A stretch of DNA of 53,427 nt from contig NZ_VCKW01000021.1 in NCBI RefSeq assembly GCF_005889715.1, positions 1 to 53,427 on the forward strand, read 5' to 3'. The notes under the pieces are model-generated. The model worked only from the letters and a program-made list of their open reading frames with translations. It did not search any database and was not told the DNA's origin. Position 1 is the stretch's first letter; each line of letters starts with the position of its first letter. The stretch is from Actinomadura soli. GTDB lineage: Bacteria; Actinomycetota; Actinomycetes; Streptosporangiales; Streptosporangiaceae. This document shows positions 8,584 to 17,639 of the stretch, one piece after another. The position numbers were made by a program, and so were the translations under genes.

Positions 8584-8804
8584 GAGCCTCCAATGCTTTC
8601 ATGATCACCGGCTTCATCCGGGCGGGAATTCGCACCGACGACTCGTTGTGCCGTGCGGCTGTGGGAAGAGATTTCAGCCAGCACGGCCGCATCGGTCTCC
8701 GTCCACCCCTGGAACACGAGTTCGCCTCTGGCATGGTCCACGAAGACAGCGGGAGAACCCTGGTTCCTGCTGGTGTCGTCCTTGCCGTAGAACTCCAGAG
8801 TCAT
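8549..8804 (-). pseudogene. Small conserved protein upstream of DUF6879, frameshifted
   Basis: From an ATG at 8804 the frame reads MTLEFYGKDDTSRNQGSPAV then FVQGW-type sequence (ELVFQGWTETD) up to EISSHSRTA. There the likely continuation (HNESSVRIPARMKPVIMKAL) is in another frame, consistent with loss of one base near 8660, and it ends at 8549 inside the start of the DUF6879 gene. The family is a roughly 90-residue protein regularly seen beside DUF6879/XRE genes; function unknown. Length and overlap with the next gene fit the intact arrangement. Confidence 0.55.
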
Positions 8805-8983
8805 GTCGACCCCAGATCGGGCACATGCGTCGACTTGCATGCAGCTTCGTCAAGCGTCCGCTCCATCGGCTGCATCGTCAAGGCTCTGGCACGAGTCGCT
8901 GGTCTTACGCTGCCGCAGCGATCAGTGAAGCAGGCAAGCTCCCGTCTGAGCGCTCCGGCGAGACTCTGCGCAAAGAAGGCGCG

Positions 8984-9187
8984 CTAGACGCCGTGTTCGC
9001 CCTGCTTGATGCTGCGGCTGAATGCCTGCCAGGCGGAGCGCGGAACGAGCAGTACCGGCCCGTGCGGGTCCTTGCTGTCCCTCATCGCCACCGCGCCATT
9101 GACGGGAGCGATCTCCACGCACGCACCGTCCTGCTGGCTGTGCCTGCTGGTGCGCCAGCCCGCGCTGGAAAGATCTGGGCTAGTCAT
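8984..9187 (-). CDS. DUF397 domain protein, copy 1
   Basis: 67 residues with the DUF397 pattern: WRTSRHSQQDGACVEIA, then VAMRDSKDPHGPVL and a terminal W-x-AF helix. These small acidic proteins act with XRE/DUF5753 regulators in actinomycetes. The ATG at 9187 overlaps the stop of copy 2 (ATGA), so the three copies are translationally coupled. This copy is the most divergent of the set at its C-terminus (SRSIKQGEHGV). Confidence 0.85.
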   Translation of the reverse strand: MTSPDLSSAGWRTSRHSQQDGACVEIAPVNGAVAMRDSKDPHGPVLLVPRSAWQAFSRSIKQGEHGV

Positions 9188-9390
9188 CCCTGGTCGTAGC
9201 GGCCGGCTCGGGCTTGGGCGATGAAGGCGACCCACGCTTGCGGGGTGAGGGTGAGGTGGGCCTTGTGCGGCGCCTTGCTGTCTCGGACGGCGATGCTCGC
9301 GTCCAAGGTGGCGACTTCTACGCACTGGCCGGTGCTGCTACTGCGAACGCTCTTCCGCCATGTCGCGCTTGCCGGGCCCGGTGTCGTCAT
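9184..9390 (-). CDS. DUF397 domain protein, copy 2
   Basis: 68 residues: WRKSVRSSSTGQCVEVA, IAVRDSKAPHKAHLTL, and the ending QAWVAFIAQARAGRYDQG. It has ATGA overlaps on both sides, with copy 3 upstream and copy 1 downstream. It is very close in sequence to copy 3, indicating local tandem duplication. Confidence 0.87.
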   Translation of the reverse strand: MTTPGPASATWRKSVRSSSTGQCVEVATLDASIAVRDSKAPHKAHLTLTPQAWVAFIAQARAGRYDQG

Positions 9391-9599
9391 GTCGCGCCTC
9401 GGTCGTACCGGCCGGCCTTCGCCTCGGTGACGAAAGCGCCCCATGCCTGCGGGTTGAAGGTGAAGTGCCCGGCGTCGGGGGCTTTGCTGTCCCGCACGCC
9501 GAGGCTCAGGGTCAGATCGGCGACCTCGACACAGTTGCCGTTGCTACCGCTGTGGCTGCTCTTGCGCCATGCGACAGATGCCATGTCACTGATGGCCAT
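9387..9599 (-). CDS. DUF397 domain protein, copy 3
   Basis: 70 residues from the ATG at 9599 (an alternative start is the ATG at 9584). It has WRKSSHSGSNGNCVEVADL, LGVRDSKAPDAGHFTF and FVTEAKAGRYDRG. It is the first intact gene of the coupled DUF397 trio and the closest to the family consensus. It probably partners the XRE regulator at 7212-8054. Confidence 0.87.
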   Translation of the reverse strand: MAISDMASVAWRKSSHSGSNGNCVEVADLTLSLGVRDSKAPDAGHFTFNPQAWGAFVTEAKAGRYDRGAT

Positions 9600-9629
9600 A
9601 GCTCGGCGCACCTCCCCGCCGTATGTCGA

Positions 9630-9765
9630 CTATCGGTCGTAGCGTCCAGATTGCACCTGAACGATGAGAATTGCCCACGCCTGCGGGGTGAGGGTGGGGT
9701 GGCCCCCATGCGGCGCTTTGCTGTCCCGCACGCCGACGCCCGCGTCGAGGCCCGATCGCCTCAGC
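9630..9765 (-). pseudogene. DUF397 remnant, copy 4
   Basis: Only the C-terminal half of a DUF397 protein is readable: VGVRDSKAPHGGHPTLTPQA then WAILIVQVQSGRYDR and TAG at 9630-9632. The N-terminal W-x-KSS and CVEVA segment is gone, and an in-frame stop precedes the remaining part. It marks the edge of the decayed regulatory strip, about 110 nt from the catabolic island. Confidence 0.7.
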
Positions 9766-9874
9766 GAAGGTCATGATGACGAAGGAGCCGATCATGCCTG
9801 GGTGGCTCCCTGCGTCGAATGGGATCACCTGGAGATTCAGTACGAGCGGCAAGTTGGAGACTGGTGAGGTCTGG

Positions 9875-11341
9875 TTACAGGCGGATGATCGTGGTTTTGA
9901 GTTGGGAGTAGTGGTCGATGGCGGCCAGACCTTTCTCCCTGCCCCAGCCGCTGTGCTTGTAGCCGCCGAACGGGGTTTCGACGCCTCCGGCCTGGTACTC
10001 GTTGATGAATACCTGGCCTGCCTCTAGGCGGCGGGACAGGGCGAGTGCGCGGCCTATGTCGCGGGTGTAGACGCCGGCGGCGAGGCCGTAGTCGGTGCCG
10101 TTGGCGATTTCGAGTGCCTCGTCGTCGGTGGTGAACGGTAGGACGCAGACGACCGGGCCGAATATCTCTTCGTTGGCGATCCGCATGTTCGGGCTTACGT
10201 CCGTGAACACGGTGGGCTGGACGAAATAGCCTCGGACCAGGTCGTCGTCGGTGTAGCGGCTTCCACCGGTCACGGTGGCGGCCCCCTCTTGGGTGCCGAT
10301 GTCGATGTAGCCGAGGACGCGGTCTAGTTGGGTCTGGGAGATCAGCGGGCCCAGCATCGGGTCTCGCATGCCTGGCCCGACTGTCACTTTGGCCAGGGCG
10401 GTGGCTATGCGGTCTAGCACGTCGTCTAGAGCGTCGGCATGGACGAGTAGGCGGGTCGCGGCGGAGCAGATCTGGCCCGCGTTGTGGGTCATGGTGCGCA
10501 GGACGCTGGCGGCGACGGCGTCCATGTCGGCGTCGGGGAAGATGATGTTCGCCGATTTGCCGCCGAGTTCCAGGCCTACGGGGACGATGCGGTCGGCGGC
10601 GGTTTTCGCGACCAGGCGCCCTGTTTCGACCGAGCCTGTGAAGGAGATGCGGCGGACGAGGGGGTGCTCGACCAGGGCTTGGCCTGCCTCTTCGCCTAGG
10701 CCGGTGACGACGTTCAGGATGCCGGGTGGGAGCCCGGCCTCCAGGGCCAGTTTGCCTAGGCGGACGGCGGTCAGCGGGGTCTCTTCGGCCGGTTTGAGCA
10801 CCACTGCGTTGCCGACCGTCAGGGCGGGGGCGGCGGCGCGGGCGGCCTGGTTCAGCGGGGCGTTCCACGGGACGATGACGCCCACCACGCCGTACGGCTC
10901 CTTGGTGGTGACGGCCATGTGTTCGGCGTCGAGGGGGAGGTGGCTTCCCTCGATCTTGTCGCAGATCCCGGCGTAGTACTCGAAGTAGCGGGCGGCCAGT
11001 TCGACGTCCCGTTTGCCCTGGCTGATCGGCTTGCCGGAGTCGAGGGTCTCCAGCATCGCGAGCTGGTCCACGTCGTCGAGGAGGAGGCGGCCTAGGCGGG
11101 CGAGGGCGCGGGCCCGCTCGTGCGGCTTGCGGCGCGACCATTCCGGTGCGCGGTACGCCTGGTGCGCGGAGGTCACCGCGGCGTCCACGTCGGCGGCGGC
11201 GCCGCGGGGGACCTCGGCGAGGGGTTCTCCGGTGGACGGGTCGTAGGTGGTCAGCCACTCTCCCGACCAGGCGGGGACGGCCCGGCCTGCGATGATCATG
11301 CTGTGCCGGTCGGGGACGACGGTCCGGGGCGGCGGGCTCAT
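9875..11341 (-). CDS. NAD(P)-dependent aldehyde dehydrogenase
   Basis: 488 residues, the standard aldehyde dehydrogenase length. Signature motifs are ELGGKSANIIF with the general-base Glu (about 254), the nucleotide-loop FTGSVETG, and the catalytic Cys in HNAGQICSAATRL (about 288), followed by EEIFGPV and PFGGYKHSGWGRE. It should oxidise an aldehyde to a carboxylate in the cytosol. It is the last gene of the minus-strand run and overlaps the stop of the MmgE/PrpD gene (ATGA at 11338-11341). A ThDP-dependent decarboxylase-like enzyme is encoded two genes upstream, so the natural partner reaction is oxidation of the aldehyde that enzyme releases (inference). Confidence 0.93.
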   Translation of the reverse strand: MSPPPRTVVPDRHSMIIAGRAVPAWSGEWLTTYDPSTGEPLAEVPRGAAADVDAAVTSAHQAYRAPEWSRRKPHERARALARLGRLLLDDVDQLAMLETLDSGKPISQGKRDVELAARYFEYYAGICDKIEGSHLPLDAEHMAVTTKEPYGVVGVIVPWNAPLNQAARAAAPALTVGNAVVLKPAEETPLTAVRLGKLALEAGLPPGILNVVTGLGEEAGQALVEHPLVRRISFTGSVETGRLVAKTAADRIVPVGLELGGKSANIIFPDADMDAVAASVLRTMTHNAGQICSAATRLLVHADALDDVLDRIATALAKVTVGPGMRDPMLGPLISQTQLDRVLGYIDIGTQEGAATVTGGSRYTDDDLVRGYFVQPTVFTDVSPNMRIANEEIFGPVVCVLPFTTDDEALEIANGTDYGLAAGVYTRDIGRALALSRRLEAGQVFINEYQAGGVETPFGGYKHSGWGREKGLAAIDHYSQLKTTIIRL

Positions 11342-12759
11342 CTCGGGCTCCCTAGGGCGTCGGCGGCGGACATGGCGGCGGTGAACTCAGCGAGGGACGG
11401 GGCCGTCGCCAGACCTCGGAGGGCGTCCAGCAGGCGCTCGGCCTCCTTCGTGCCGGTCACGTCGCGGACGCAGTCGCGGAACTTGGCATCCACGTCCTCC
11501 GGGGGCATCGGGTTGCCGGGGCTTCCGATGTTGTGGTGGAGGTGCTCCTCGTGGCGGGTGCCGTCGTCCAGCTCGACGCGGACGCCGCCGGGGAACGCGG
11601 CCGGGTATTCGGCGTACTCCACGACCTCGTAGTCGACGCGGCGGGCGACGTCCAGGACGGCGGGGTCGGACAGGCGCTCGGGACGGAAGCTGTCCACGCC
11701 GAGTACGCCGTCGACGACCGTGAGGGCCATGGCGAAGGGGAGGCTGAACCGGGCGTCGTAGACGGTACGCGGCGTGTGCTTGTCAGCGAGGGGCTCGCAG
11801 ACCAGGTGCAGATATGCGGACGGGACCAGTGCCGTGAACCGGCGGACGTCTTCGGGGCGTAGGGCCAGGCGGTCGCGGAGTGTGCGCCAGGCGTCGACGC
11901 TGGCGTGGATGCAGTGTCCGGCCGGATAGGGCTTGGTGGAGACGGTGGTCCCCGTCCACTGCTCGCCTAGGCCGGAAAAGGCGGAGGCCGTGGACTTCAC
12001 CTCGACGGCCGCGAACGCCTTGAGCAGACCCGCCGGGCCCTCCAGGACGGTGGCCGGGCCCGTGGCGCCGTGCCGGGCGAGCTTCGCGGCGGTCACCGCG
12101 CCCTTGGCCGCCCAGCCCGGATGCATCTGCTTGGCGTCGGAGCCGTCCGAGAAGAACTCCATCAAGCCTGCAGCCATGCTCCCGGCGAGCCCGGCGGCGC
12201 TGACGGCCTCCGTCATGGAGAGGCCGAGCAGCCGGGCGGCGACTGCGGTGGCCGGGATGATGCCTAGGACGGAGGTCGGGTGGAAGCCGCGTTGCTGGAG
12301 CGGCTTGCCTGGTGCCAGGGTGCCCAGGCGGGCGGCCAGCTCGTAGCCGATGGTGGCTGCGGCCAGGACGTCCCGGCCGGACGCGCCGGTCTCCTCGCCG
12401 ACCGCGAGCGCGGTGGGGACGATCACCACGCTCGGATGGATCATCGAGGCGGTGTGCGTGTCGTCGTAGTCCATGCCGTGCGCGAGCATGCCGTTGGCGA
12501 AGCAGGCGTCGGTGGCGCGGGAACGCCGTCCGCCCGAGGCCCATATCGAGGCGGGGCCGGGGGCGGGCTCCTCCAGCGCCAGCCGCGCGGCCGCCGTGGC
12601 CAGGCCCCGTCCGGCGCAGGCCAGGGCCACTCCGACGGTGTCGGTGAAGCGGAGGGACGTCCAGTCGAGCACCTCGCCGGGGACGTCGGCGGAGGGGTGG
12701 CCGAGCGCGAAGCCGAGCATCCGCTCGGTCAGGGTGGCCGGTTCCCGGGGGCCGGCCAT
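11338..12759 (-). CDS. MmgE/PrpD family protein, copy 1
   Basis: 473 residues matching the MmgE/PrpD fold (2-methylcitrate dehydratase, cis-aconitate decarboxylase, iminodisuccinate epimerase). Family marks include MLAHGMDYDDTH (about residues 90-101), the HPSVVIVPTALA stretch, and HPGWAAKGAVTAAKLA. KPYPAGHCIHASVDA follows, then a C-terminal domain ending in KFRDCV. Its ATG shares one base with the stop of the upstream ThDP enzyme gene, and its stop overlaps the aldehyde dehydrogenase. Three PrpD-type genes occur in this island with low mutual identity, so each probably acts on a different intermediate; the substrate is unknown. Confidence 0.9.
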   Translation of the reverse strand: MAGPREPATLTERMLGFALGHPSADVPGEVLDWTSLRFTDTVGVALACAGRGLATAAARLALEEPAPGPASIWASGGRRSRATDACFANGMLAHGMDYDDTHTASMIHPSVVIVPTALAVGEETGASGRDVLAAATIGYELAARLGTLAPGKPLQQRGFHPTSVLGIIPATAVAARLLGLSMTEAVSAAGLAGSMAAGLMEFFSDGSDAKQMHPGWAAKGAVTAAKLARHGATGPATVLEGPAGLLKAFAAVEVKSTASAFSGLGEQWTGTTVSTKPYPAGHCIHASVDAWRTLRDRLALRPEDVRRFTALVPSAYLHLVCEPLADKHTPRTVYDARFSLPFAMALTVVDGVLGVDSFRPERLSDPAVLDVARRVDYEVVEYAEYPAAFPGGVRVELDDGTRHEEHLHHNIGSPGNPMPPEDVDAKFRDCVRDVTGTKEAERLLDALRGLATAPSLAEFTAAMSAADALGSPR

Positions 12760-14516
12760 CAGACGGGCGGGTGCGCGAGGCCGCGCTCGGCGAAGTCGGA
12801 CGGGTACCGGTAGTGGACGGCCCGGTAGCCCTCGCTCTCCGGGTCGATGTCCACGTCGATGACCGTGGGGGCGCCGCTGTCCAGGGCCTTGCGGAGCGCG
12901 TCCTTGATCTCCCCGGGCGCGCGGACGCGGACGCCCTGCGCGCCCATCACCCGGGCCCAGTCCGCGAAGTCGATCTCGTGCCGCTTCCCGTCGGCCTCGT
13001 CGACGTAGTCGGTGAGCGAGTGGCGGCCGTAGATCCTCAGCATCTGCTCGCGCTCGATCTGGAGCGTGCCGTTGCTGAGCACGACCACGACGATGGGGAC
13101 GCCCTGTTCGACGGCCGTGAGCAGGGCCGAGCCGGTCATCGTGAACGAACCGTCACCGAGGATGGCGATGGTGGGTTTGTCGGGGCGGGCGAGCGCGGCG
13201 CCCACTGCGCCCGGAAGCGTCCAGCCCATGCGGTGGAAGAAGCCGGAGTGGATGTAGTGGCGGCTCAACGCGCGCAGGAACGGCGGCCCGAATGAGAGGG
13301 AGTGGCCGGTGTCGAACAGGACGGTGGCGTCCGGGGCCTGTTCGGCGACGACGTCCGACAGGTCGGAGAACACGCGCGCGTAGCCCATCGGGGCGGCGTC
13401 CGAGGTGCGGAGCGGCGCGACCTCCGCCTCCCATTTGTCGCGGAGTTGCCCGAGGTGCTCCAGCCAGGCCGTGCGGTCGGCCTGGGGGCGCGGCTCCAGG
13501 GCGGTGGCGAGGCCGAGAAGGGCCGTCCGGGCGTCGGAGACGATCGCGACGTCGGTCGGGTAGACGCGGGCCAGTTCGCCGTCGTCGATGTCGATGTGGA
13601 CGAGCTTGGTCGAGCCCGGGATGTCGTGCAGCGTCCAGCCGCCGGTGTCGATGTCGCCGAACCTGGTGCCGACGCCGATGAGGACGTCGCATTCGCGGGC
13701 CGCCTGGTTGGCCTGGAGGGTTCCGGCGCGTCCGACGCAGCCGAGTGAGAGCGGGTGGTCCTCGGGGATCGCGCCCTTGCCGGGCGTCGCCGTCTCGACC
13801 GGGATGGAGAAGCGTTCGGCCAGGTCGGCCAGCTCCTTCCAAGCCCGTGCGTTGTGGATGCCGCTGCTGACCGACAGGAGCGGGCGCTCGGCGGACGCGA
13901 TCAGGTCGGCGGCCTCGTCGAGGGCCTGCGGGTCGGGGCCCGGGCGGGCGATGCGCGTCCATCGGGCCAGGTCGGGGATGCCGCGCAGCTCGATCTCGGT
14001 GTGCTGGATGTCGAACGGGAGCTGCACGACTACCGGGCCGGGACGGCCGGTGATCGCGGTCTTGTAGGCGCGGAGCACCATCTCCAGCGCGTTGTCGGGA
14101 CGCGTGACGCTGAACGACGCCTTCGTCAGCGGCTTGAGGGTGAGGGGCCACTCCTCGGGGCCGTAGCGGTAGACCTCCTCGATGCCGCCGCGTCCGTACC
14201 ACTGCGTGGCTCCCCCGCCCGCCAGCACGAGCAGCGCGGACGAGTCGAAGAACGCGGACGCGACCGCCGGGGTGATGTTGGCGCTGCCAGGCCCGACCGA
14301 CGTGGTGACGACCGCCATGGGGGGCTCGCGGCGGCTGCGCCAGTAGCAGTCCGCCATGTGGACGGCGTGGTCCTCGCTGCGGGCGGCGATGGTGCGGATC
14401 CGGGTCTCGTGGACGAGCGAGTCGAGGAGCTTCCAGTTGCCGTGGCCGTTGTAGCCGAAGCAGAACTCCGTGCCCGCCGACTCCAGTGCCTTCGCGATCG
14501 CCGTGGCCAGTTGCAT
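12759..14516 (-). CDS. Thiamine-diphosphate-dependent enzyme (acetolactate synthase/decarboxylase-like)
   Basis: About 585 residues from the ATG at 14516; a GTG two codons upstream, better spaced from GGAGG, is an alternative start. The N-terminal PYR domain has the cofactor-activating Glu in AARSEDHAVHMADCYW. The C-terminal PP domain has GDGSFTMTGSALLTAVEQ and then N in SNGTLQIE, the Mg-ThDP motif. The family includes acetolactate synthase, benzoylformate decarboxylase and oxalyl-CoA decarboxylase; no FAD-site assignment can be made by eye. Given the downstream aldehyde dehydrogenase, decarboxylation of a 2-oxo acid to an aldehyde is the best guess. An AT-rich promoter/operator lies at 14559-14580 immediately upstream. 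Confidence 0.88.
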   Translation of the reverse strand: MQLATAIAKALESAGTEFCFGYNGHGNWKLLDSLVHETRIRTIAARSEDHAVHMADCYWRSRREPPMAVVTTSVGPGSANITPAVASAFFDSSALLVLAGGGATQWYGRGGIEEVYRYGPEEWPLTLKPLTKASFSVTRPDNALEMVLRAYKTAITGRPGPVVVQLPFDIQHTEIELRGIPDLARWTRIARPGPDPQALDEAADLIASAERPLLSVSSGIHNARAWKELADLAERFSIPVETATPGKGAIPEDHPLSLGCVGRAGTLQANQAARECDVLIGVGTRFGDIDTGGWTLHDIPGSTKLVHIDIDDGELARVYPTDVAIVSDARTALLGLATALEPRPQADRTAWLEHLGQLRDKWEAEVAPLRTSDAAPMGYARVFSDLSDVVAEQAPDATVLFDTGHSLSFGPPFLRALSRHYIHSGFFHRMGWTLPGAVGAALARPDKPTIAILGDGSFTMTGSALLTAVEQGVPIVVVVLSNGTLQIEREQMLRIYGRHSLTDYVDEADGKRHEIDFADWARVMGAQGVRVRAPGEIKDALRKALDSGAPTVIDVDIDPESEGYRAVHYRYPSDFAERGLAHPPV

Positions 14517-14558
14517 CCGCACCGCGACGCACCTCCGTATCCGAAGCCGAAGCAAACA

Positions 14559-14572
14559 GAGAATATAGTATA
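14559..14572 (-). promoter_or_regulatory. Putative GntR operator/promoter of the ThDP enzyme-aldehyde dehydrogenase operon
   Basis: On the minus strand this reads TATAcTATAtTCTC, two mismatches from the palindrome TAGAnTATAnTCTA found exactly at 24362. The surrounding 19 nt match the 24362 site at 17 positions (TCTAkACTATATTCTmTGT). It lies 43 nt upstream of the start at 14516 and interrupts very GC-rich sequence, so it also supplies a -10-like TATACT. Confidence 0.55.
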
Positions 14573-14586
14573 GAAAATTGAGCGTT

Positions 14587-16017
14587 CTAGACAGGGCCGT
14601 GGGGAAGGACGCCGGTGAGGGCGCTCATCGACGGCAGCGACGGCACCGCGCGGACCGACTCGATCGCCGCCTCCGTCCCGTCCCAGGCGGGCAGCGCGAA
14701 GGCGGCGCAGTCGCGGAACTTCGCCGCCACGTCCGCGAAGTCCATCGGTGCTCGCGGGTGGCCCTTCACCACCGTCGCCCGCTTGGTGATCGCTTCGCCG
14801 TCGCGCAGCCTGACCGTGACGTGCGCCGGCATGGGCAGCGCGCCCCGGTTCGCCGGCCGCTCTCCGTCCAGGTCGGGCTTGATGACCACGCGGTCGGCGA
14901 CGTCCAGGACGCGCGGGTCGTCCAGCGCCGCCGGGACGAAGTGCTCGGGGCCGACGCGGCCGTGCACGGCGGCCACCGCCACCGCGTACGGCATGCTGAA
15001 CTGGGCCGCGGCCTGCGTGGACGGGCGACGTTTCGCGCCGTCGGGCGCGCAGGCCAGGTCGTACGCCTCGCGGTCGGTGACGTCCACCTCGATCGCCTCG
15101 ATCCGGCCGGTCGCGCCGTCCAGGTCCCGTATCGCGTCGAGGGTCGCCGCGATGGAGGTGTGCGTGAACTTGCAGCACGGGTACAGCGGCTTGATGCTCG
15201 ACTCCAGGACGCGCCATTCGGTGCCCAGGCCCGTGGTTATCTCGTCCGGGTCGTACCGGCCCCGGTGGTTGGTGAAGTAGTAGCCGAACCTGCCCTCCAG
15301 GACGTCGATGTCCGGGGCGGCTCCGGTGATGCCGCGTTCGGCCATCACCGCCGCCAGCACACCGGCCTGCGCGGACAGGCCCTGCCCAAGGCTCACCGTG
15401 TGCGCCCCGGCCAGGAACGCCTGCTGCTTCCCGCAGAGCATCGACAGCGCGATCCCCATCGCGTGGCGGGTCCGTTCCCCGGACAATCCCATGAGGCGGG
15501 CGGACGTCAGGGCGGCGCCGAACGTTCCGCACTCGTACGTCCTGGACGCGCCGGTGACGGTGAACGACTCGCGCGGCGCCAGCGCCATCCGGCACACCGC
15601 CTCCGCGCCGATGGCGATGGCGGTCAGGAACTCGCGGCCGCTCACCGTCCGGCGGCCGGCCGCCTCCACCGCCTCCGTGACGGCCAGCGCGGCGGGCACG
15701 ACGCTCCCGCTGACGTGGCAGAAGGCGTGTTCGAGGACGTCGTCGAGGTCCCACGCGCGGGCGCAGGTCGCGTTGGCCAGCGCGGCGAGGTGGCGCGGGA
15801 CGCGCTCTCCCGTGGCGTGAACCGTGGCCTCGGGCCGTCCGCCCCAATGGGTCACCAGGCCCGCGACCTGGCGCGCGCCGTCCGCGGACAGCCCGGCGAT
15901 CTGCGCGGCGAGCGTGTCGAGCAGGGCGAGCCGCATCCGGTCCAGGACGGGCGGCGGGGGCGTCGTCGCCGGGTCGCGTGCCCAGGCGATCAGTGTGTCG
16001 GTCGCGGCCATCGTCAC
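14587..16017 (-). CDS. MmgE/PrpD family protein, copy 2
   Basis: 476 residues from a GTG that overlaps the stop of the hydantoinase B gene (GTGA); an in-frame ATG two codons later is possible. The PrpD-type features are ARAWDLDDVLEHAFCHVSGS, a helical N-domain, KPLYPCCKFTHTSIAATLDA (the conserved lysine/histidine region), and QFSMPYAVAVAAVHG before the C-terminal FADVAAKFRDC. Active-site composition differs from copy 1 (FCHVSGS in place of HPSV), so it may belong to another functional branch. It ends just upstream of the AT-rich box that serves the next operon. Confidence 0.88.
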   Translation of the reverse strand: MTMAATDTLIAWARDPATTPPPPVLDRMRLALLDTLAAQIAGLSADGARQVAGLVTHWGGRPEATVHATGERVPRHLAALANATCARAWDLDDVLEHAFCHVSGSVVPAALAVTEAVEAAGRRTVSGREFLTAIAIGAEAVCRMALAPRESFTVTGASRTYECGTFGAALTSARLMGLSGERTRHAMGIALSMLCGKQQAFLAGAHTVSLGQGLSAQAGVLAAVMAERGITGAAPDIDVLEGRFGYYFTNHRGRYDPDEITTGLGTEWRVLESSIKPLYPCCKFTHTSIAATLDAIRDLDGATGRIEAIEVDVTDREAYDLACAPDGAKRRPSTQAAAQFSMPYAVAVAAVHGRVGPEHFVPAALDDPRVLDVADRVVIKPDLDGERPANRGALPMPAHVTVRLRDGEAITKRATVVKGHPRAPMDFADVAAKFRDCAAFALPAWDGTEAAIESVRAVPSLPSMSALTGVLPHGPV

Positions 16018-17639
16018 TCCGCTGGGACGAGGCCGTCGGCCAGGTCCGCCGCGATGAGGCGCGGGTCCCGCTCTTCCGGGTCACCGTAGCCGCCGCCTCC
16101 GGGCAGCTCGAAGGCCAGGACGTCACCGGGACCCAGGGTGACCTGGCTGCCGATGCCGATCTGCGTCCCGTTCAGCTCGACCCGGGCCGCGAAGCTTCCC
16201 TCGCCGCCGAGCGCGCCCCGCACCGGGACGCCGAGCCGTCCGCCGCGCAGCCCGGCCAGGACCGTCCCGCGCGGGCCGAGGTCGCCGCCGAGGACCTCGA
16301 TCTCCACCCGCTGGCCCAGGCCGCCGCGATATCTGCCGCGTCCGCCCGAGCCGGGCAGCAGCGACTTGCGGCGGATCAGCAGGGGCGCGTCGCTCTCGAT
16401 GATCTCGACCGGGATGTTCGCGCAGTTGGCGGGGAAGGAGATGCAGCTCAGGCCGTCCTGCGTGGCGAGCGCGCCCATGCCGCCGTGCATGGTGACGATG
16501 GTGAAGAACGTGCCGCCGTCCGCGCGCTCCCCCACGAGGTTGCAGTAGGCGAGCGGGGTGGCGCCGGACGGCGCAAGGATCCGGTCCGGGACGATCCCGC
16601 TGAGCGCCTCCATGATCAGCTCGGGCAGCATGTGCGCGATCATCGTCCGGCCCCAGGTCGCGGCCGGCCGGTACGGGTTCAGCACGCTGCCCTCCGGCGC
16701 CACGATCCGGACCGGGCGCAGCGAGCCGCCGTTGTTGGGCACGAGCGGGTCCAGCAGGCATTTGAGGATGTAGAAGGAGTACGAGCGGGTCATGTTGAGG
16801 GTGACGTTCACGGCCCTCGGCACCTGGGCGGTCGTGCCGGAGTAGTCGAGGGTCAGCTCGTCCCCCGCGATGGTGAGGCGCAGGACGACCCGCACCGGGT
16901 CGGCCAGGCCGGGGATGTCGAGGGAGATCTCGCTGGACGCCGCGCCGTCCGGGAGCGCCGTGATGGCGGCGCGCATGCTCGCCTCCGACCGGCCGGTGAT
17001 CTCGGCGCTCAGCGGCTCCAGCGCCGCCAGGTCGTTCTCGGCCATGAACGCGGCGACCCGCTCCGCCATGAGCGCGTTCGCGGAGACCTGGGCGCGCAGG
17101 TCCCCGATGACCTTGTCCGGCTCGCGGACGTTGGCGCGGAGGAAGTCGAACACCATCGTCGGCTCGCCCCGCTCGTAGAGGAGCGTGAGCGGGATCTTCA
17201 GGCCCTCCTCGTACAGGTCGCGGCTCTCGATCGTGGCGTGCCGCCCGCCGACGTTGAGGTGGTGGGCGGAGCACGCGACGTACCCGGCCGGCCGGTCCCG
17301 GTGGAAGACCGGCGCGAGGACGGTGATGTCGATCAGGTGGCCGCTGCCCGTCCACGGGTCGTTCAGGATCAGGACGTCGCCGGGCCGCAGCGTCTCCATC
17401 GGGTACTCGGCCATCGCGTTCGGCACCACGAACGGCAGCACGCCCAGCAGGCCGGGCGTCGACCGCGACGAATGGACGAGCATCGTCCCCGCGCCGTCGA
17501 ACACGACGCAGGCGTAGTCGAGGAAGTCGCGGATGACGCTGGAGAACGACGCGCGCACCAGCGCCGTCGCGGCCTCGTCGGTGATGCTCTGCAGCCGCCG
17601 CCACGAGGTCTCCACGCGGACGGGATCCGGCACGGTCAC
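16014..17639 (-). CDS. Hydantoinase B/oxoprolinase family subunit
   Basis: 541 residues, typical of HyuB subunits. Recognisable segments are the start VETSWRRLQSITDEAATALV, LNDPWTGSGHLIDITVLAPV, CSAHHLNVGG and GGSLRPVRIVAPEGSVLNP. The closing GGGGYGDPEERDP is common in this family. HyuA and HyuB form an ATP-dependent enzyme that opens cyclic amides (hydantoins, 5-oxoproline) or carboxylates ketones in related complexes. It is coupled by GTGA overlap to the subunit A gene upstream and to a PrpD gene downstream. Confidence 0.93.
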   Translation of the reverse strand: MTVPDPVRVETSWRRLQSITDEAATALVRASFSSVIRDFLDYACVVFDGAGTMLVHSSRSTPGLLGVLPFVVPNAMAEYPMETLRPGDVLILNDPWTGSGHLIDITVLAPVFHRDRPAGYVACSAHHLNVGGRHATIESRDLYEEGLKIPLTLLYERGEPTMVFDFLRANVREPDKVIGDLRAQVSANALMAERVAAFMAENDLAALEPLSAEITGRSEASMRAAITALPDGAASSEISLDIPGLADPVRVVLRLTIAGDELTLDYSGTTAQVPRAVNVTLNMTRSYSFYILKCLLDPLVPNNGGSLRPVRIVAPEGSVLNPYRPAATWGRTMIAHMLPELIMEALSGIVPDRILAPSGATPLAYCNLVGERADGGTFFTIVTMHGGMGALATQDGLSCISFPANCANIPVEIIESDAPLLIRRKSLLPGSGGRGRYRGGLGQRVEIEVLGGDLGPRGTVLAGLRGGRLGVPVRGALGGEGSFAARVELNGTQIGIGSQVTLGPGDVLAFELPGGGGYGDPEERDPRLIAADLADGLVPAE

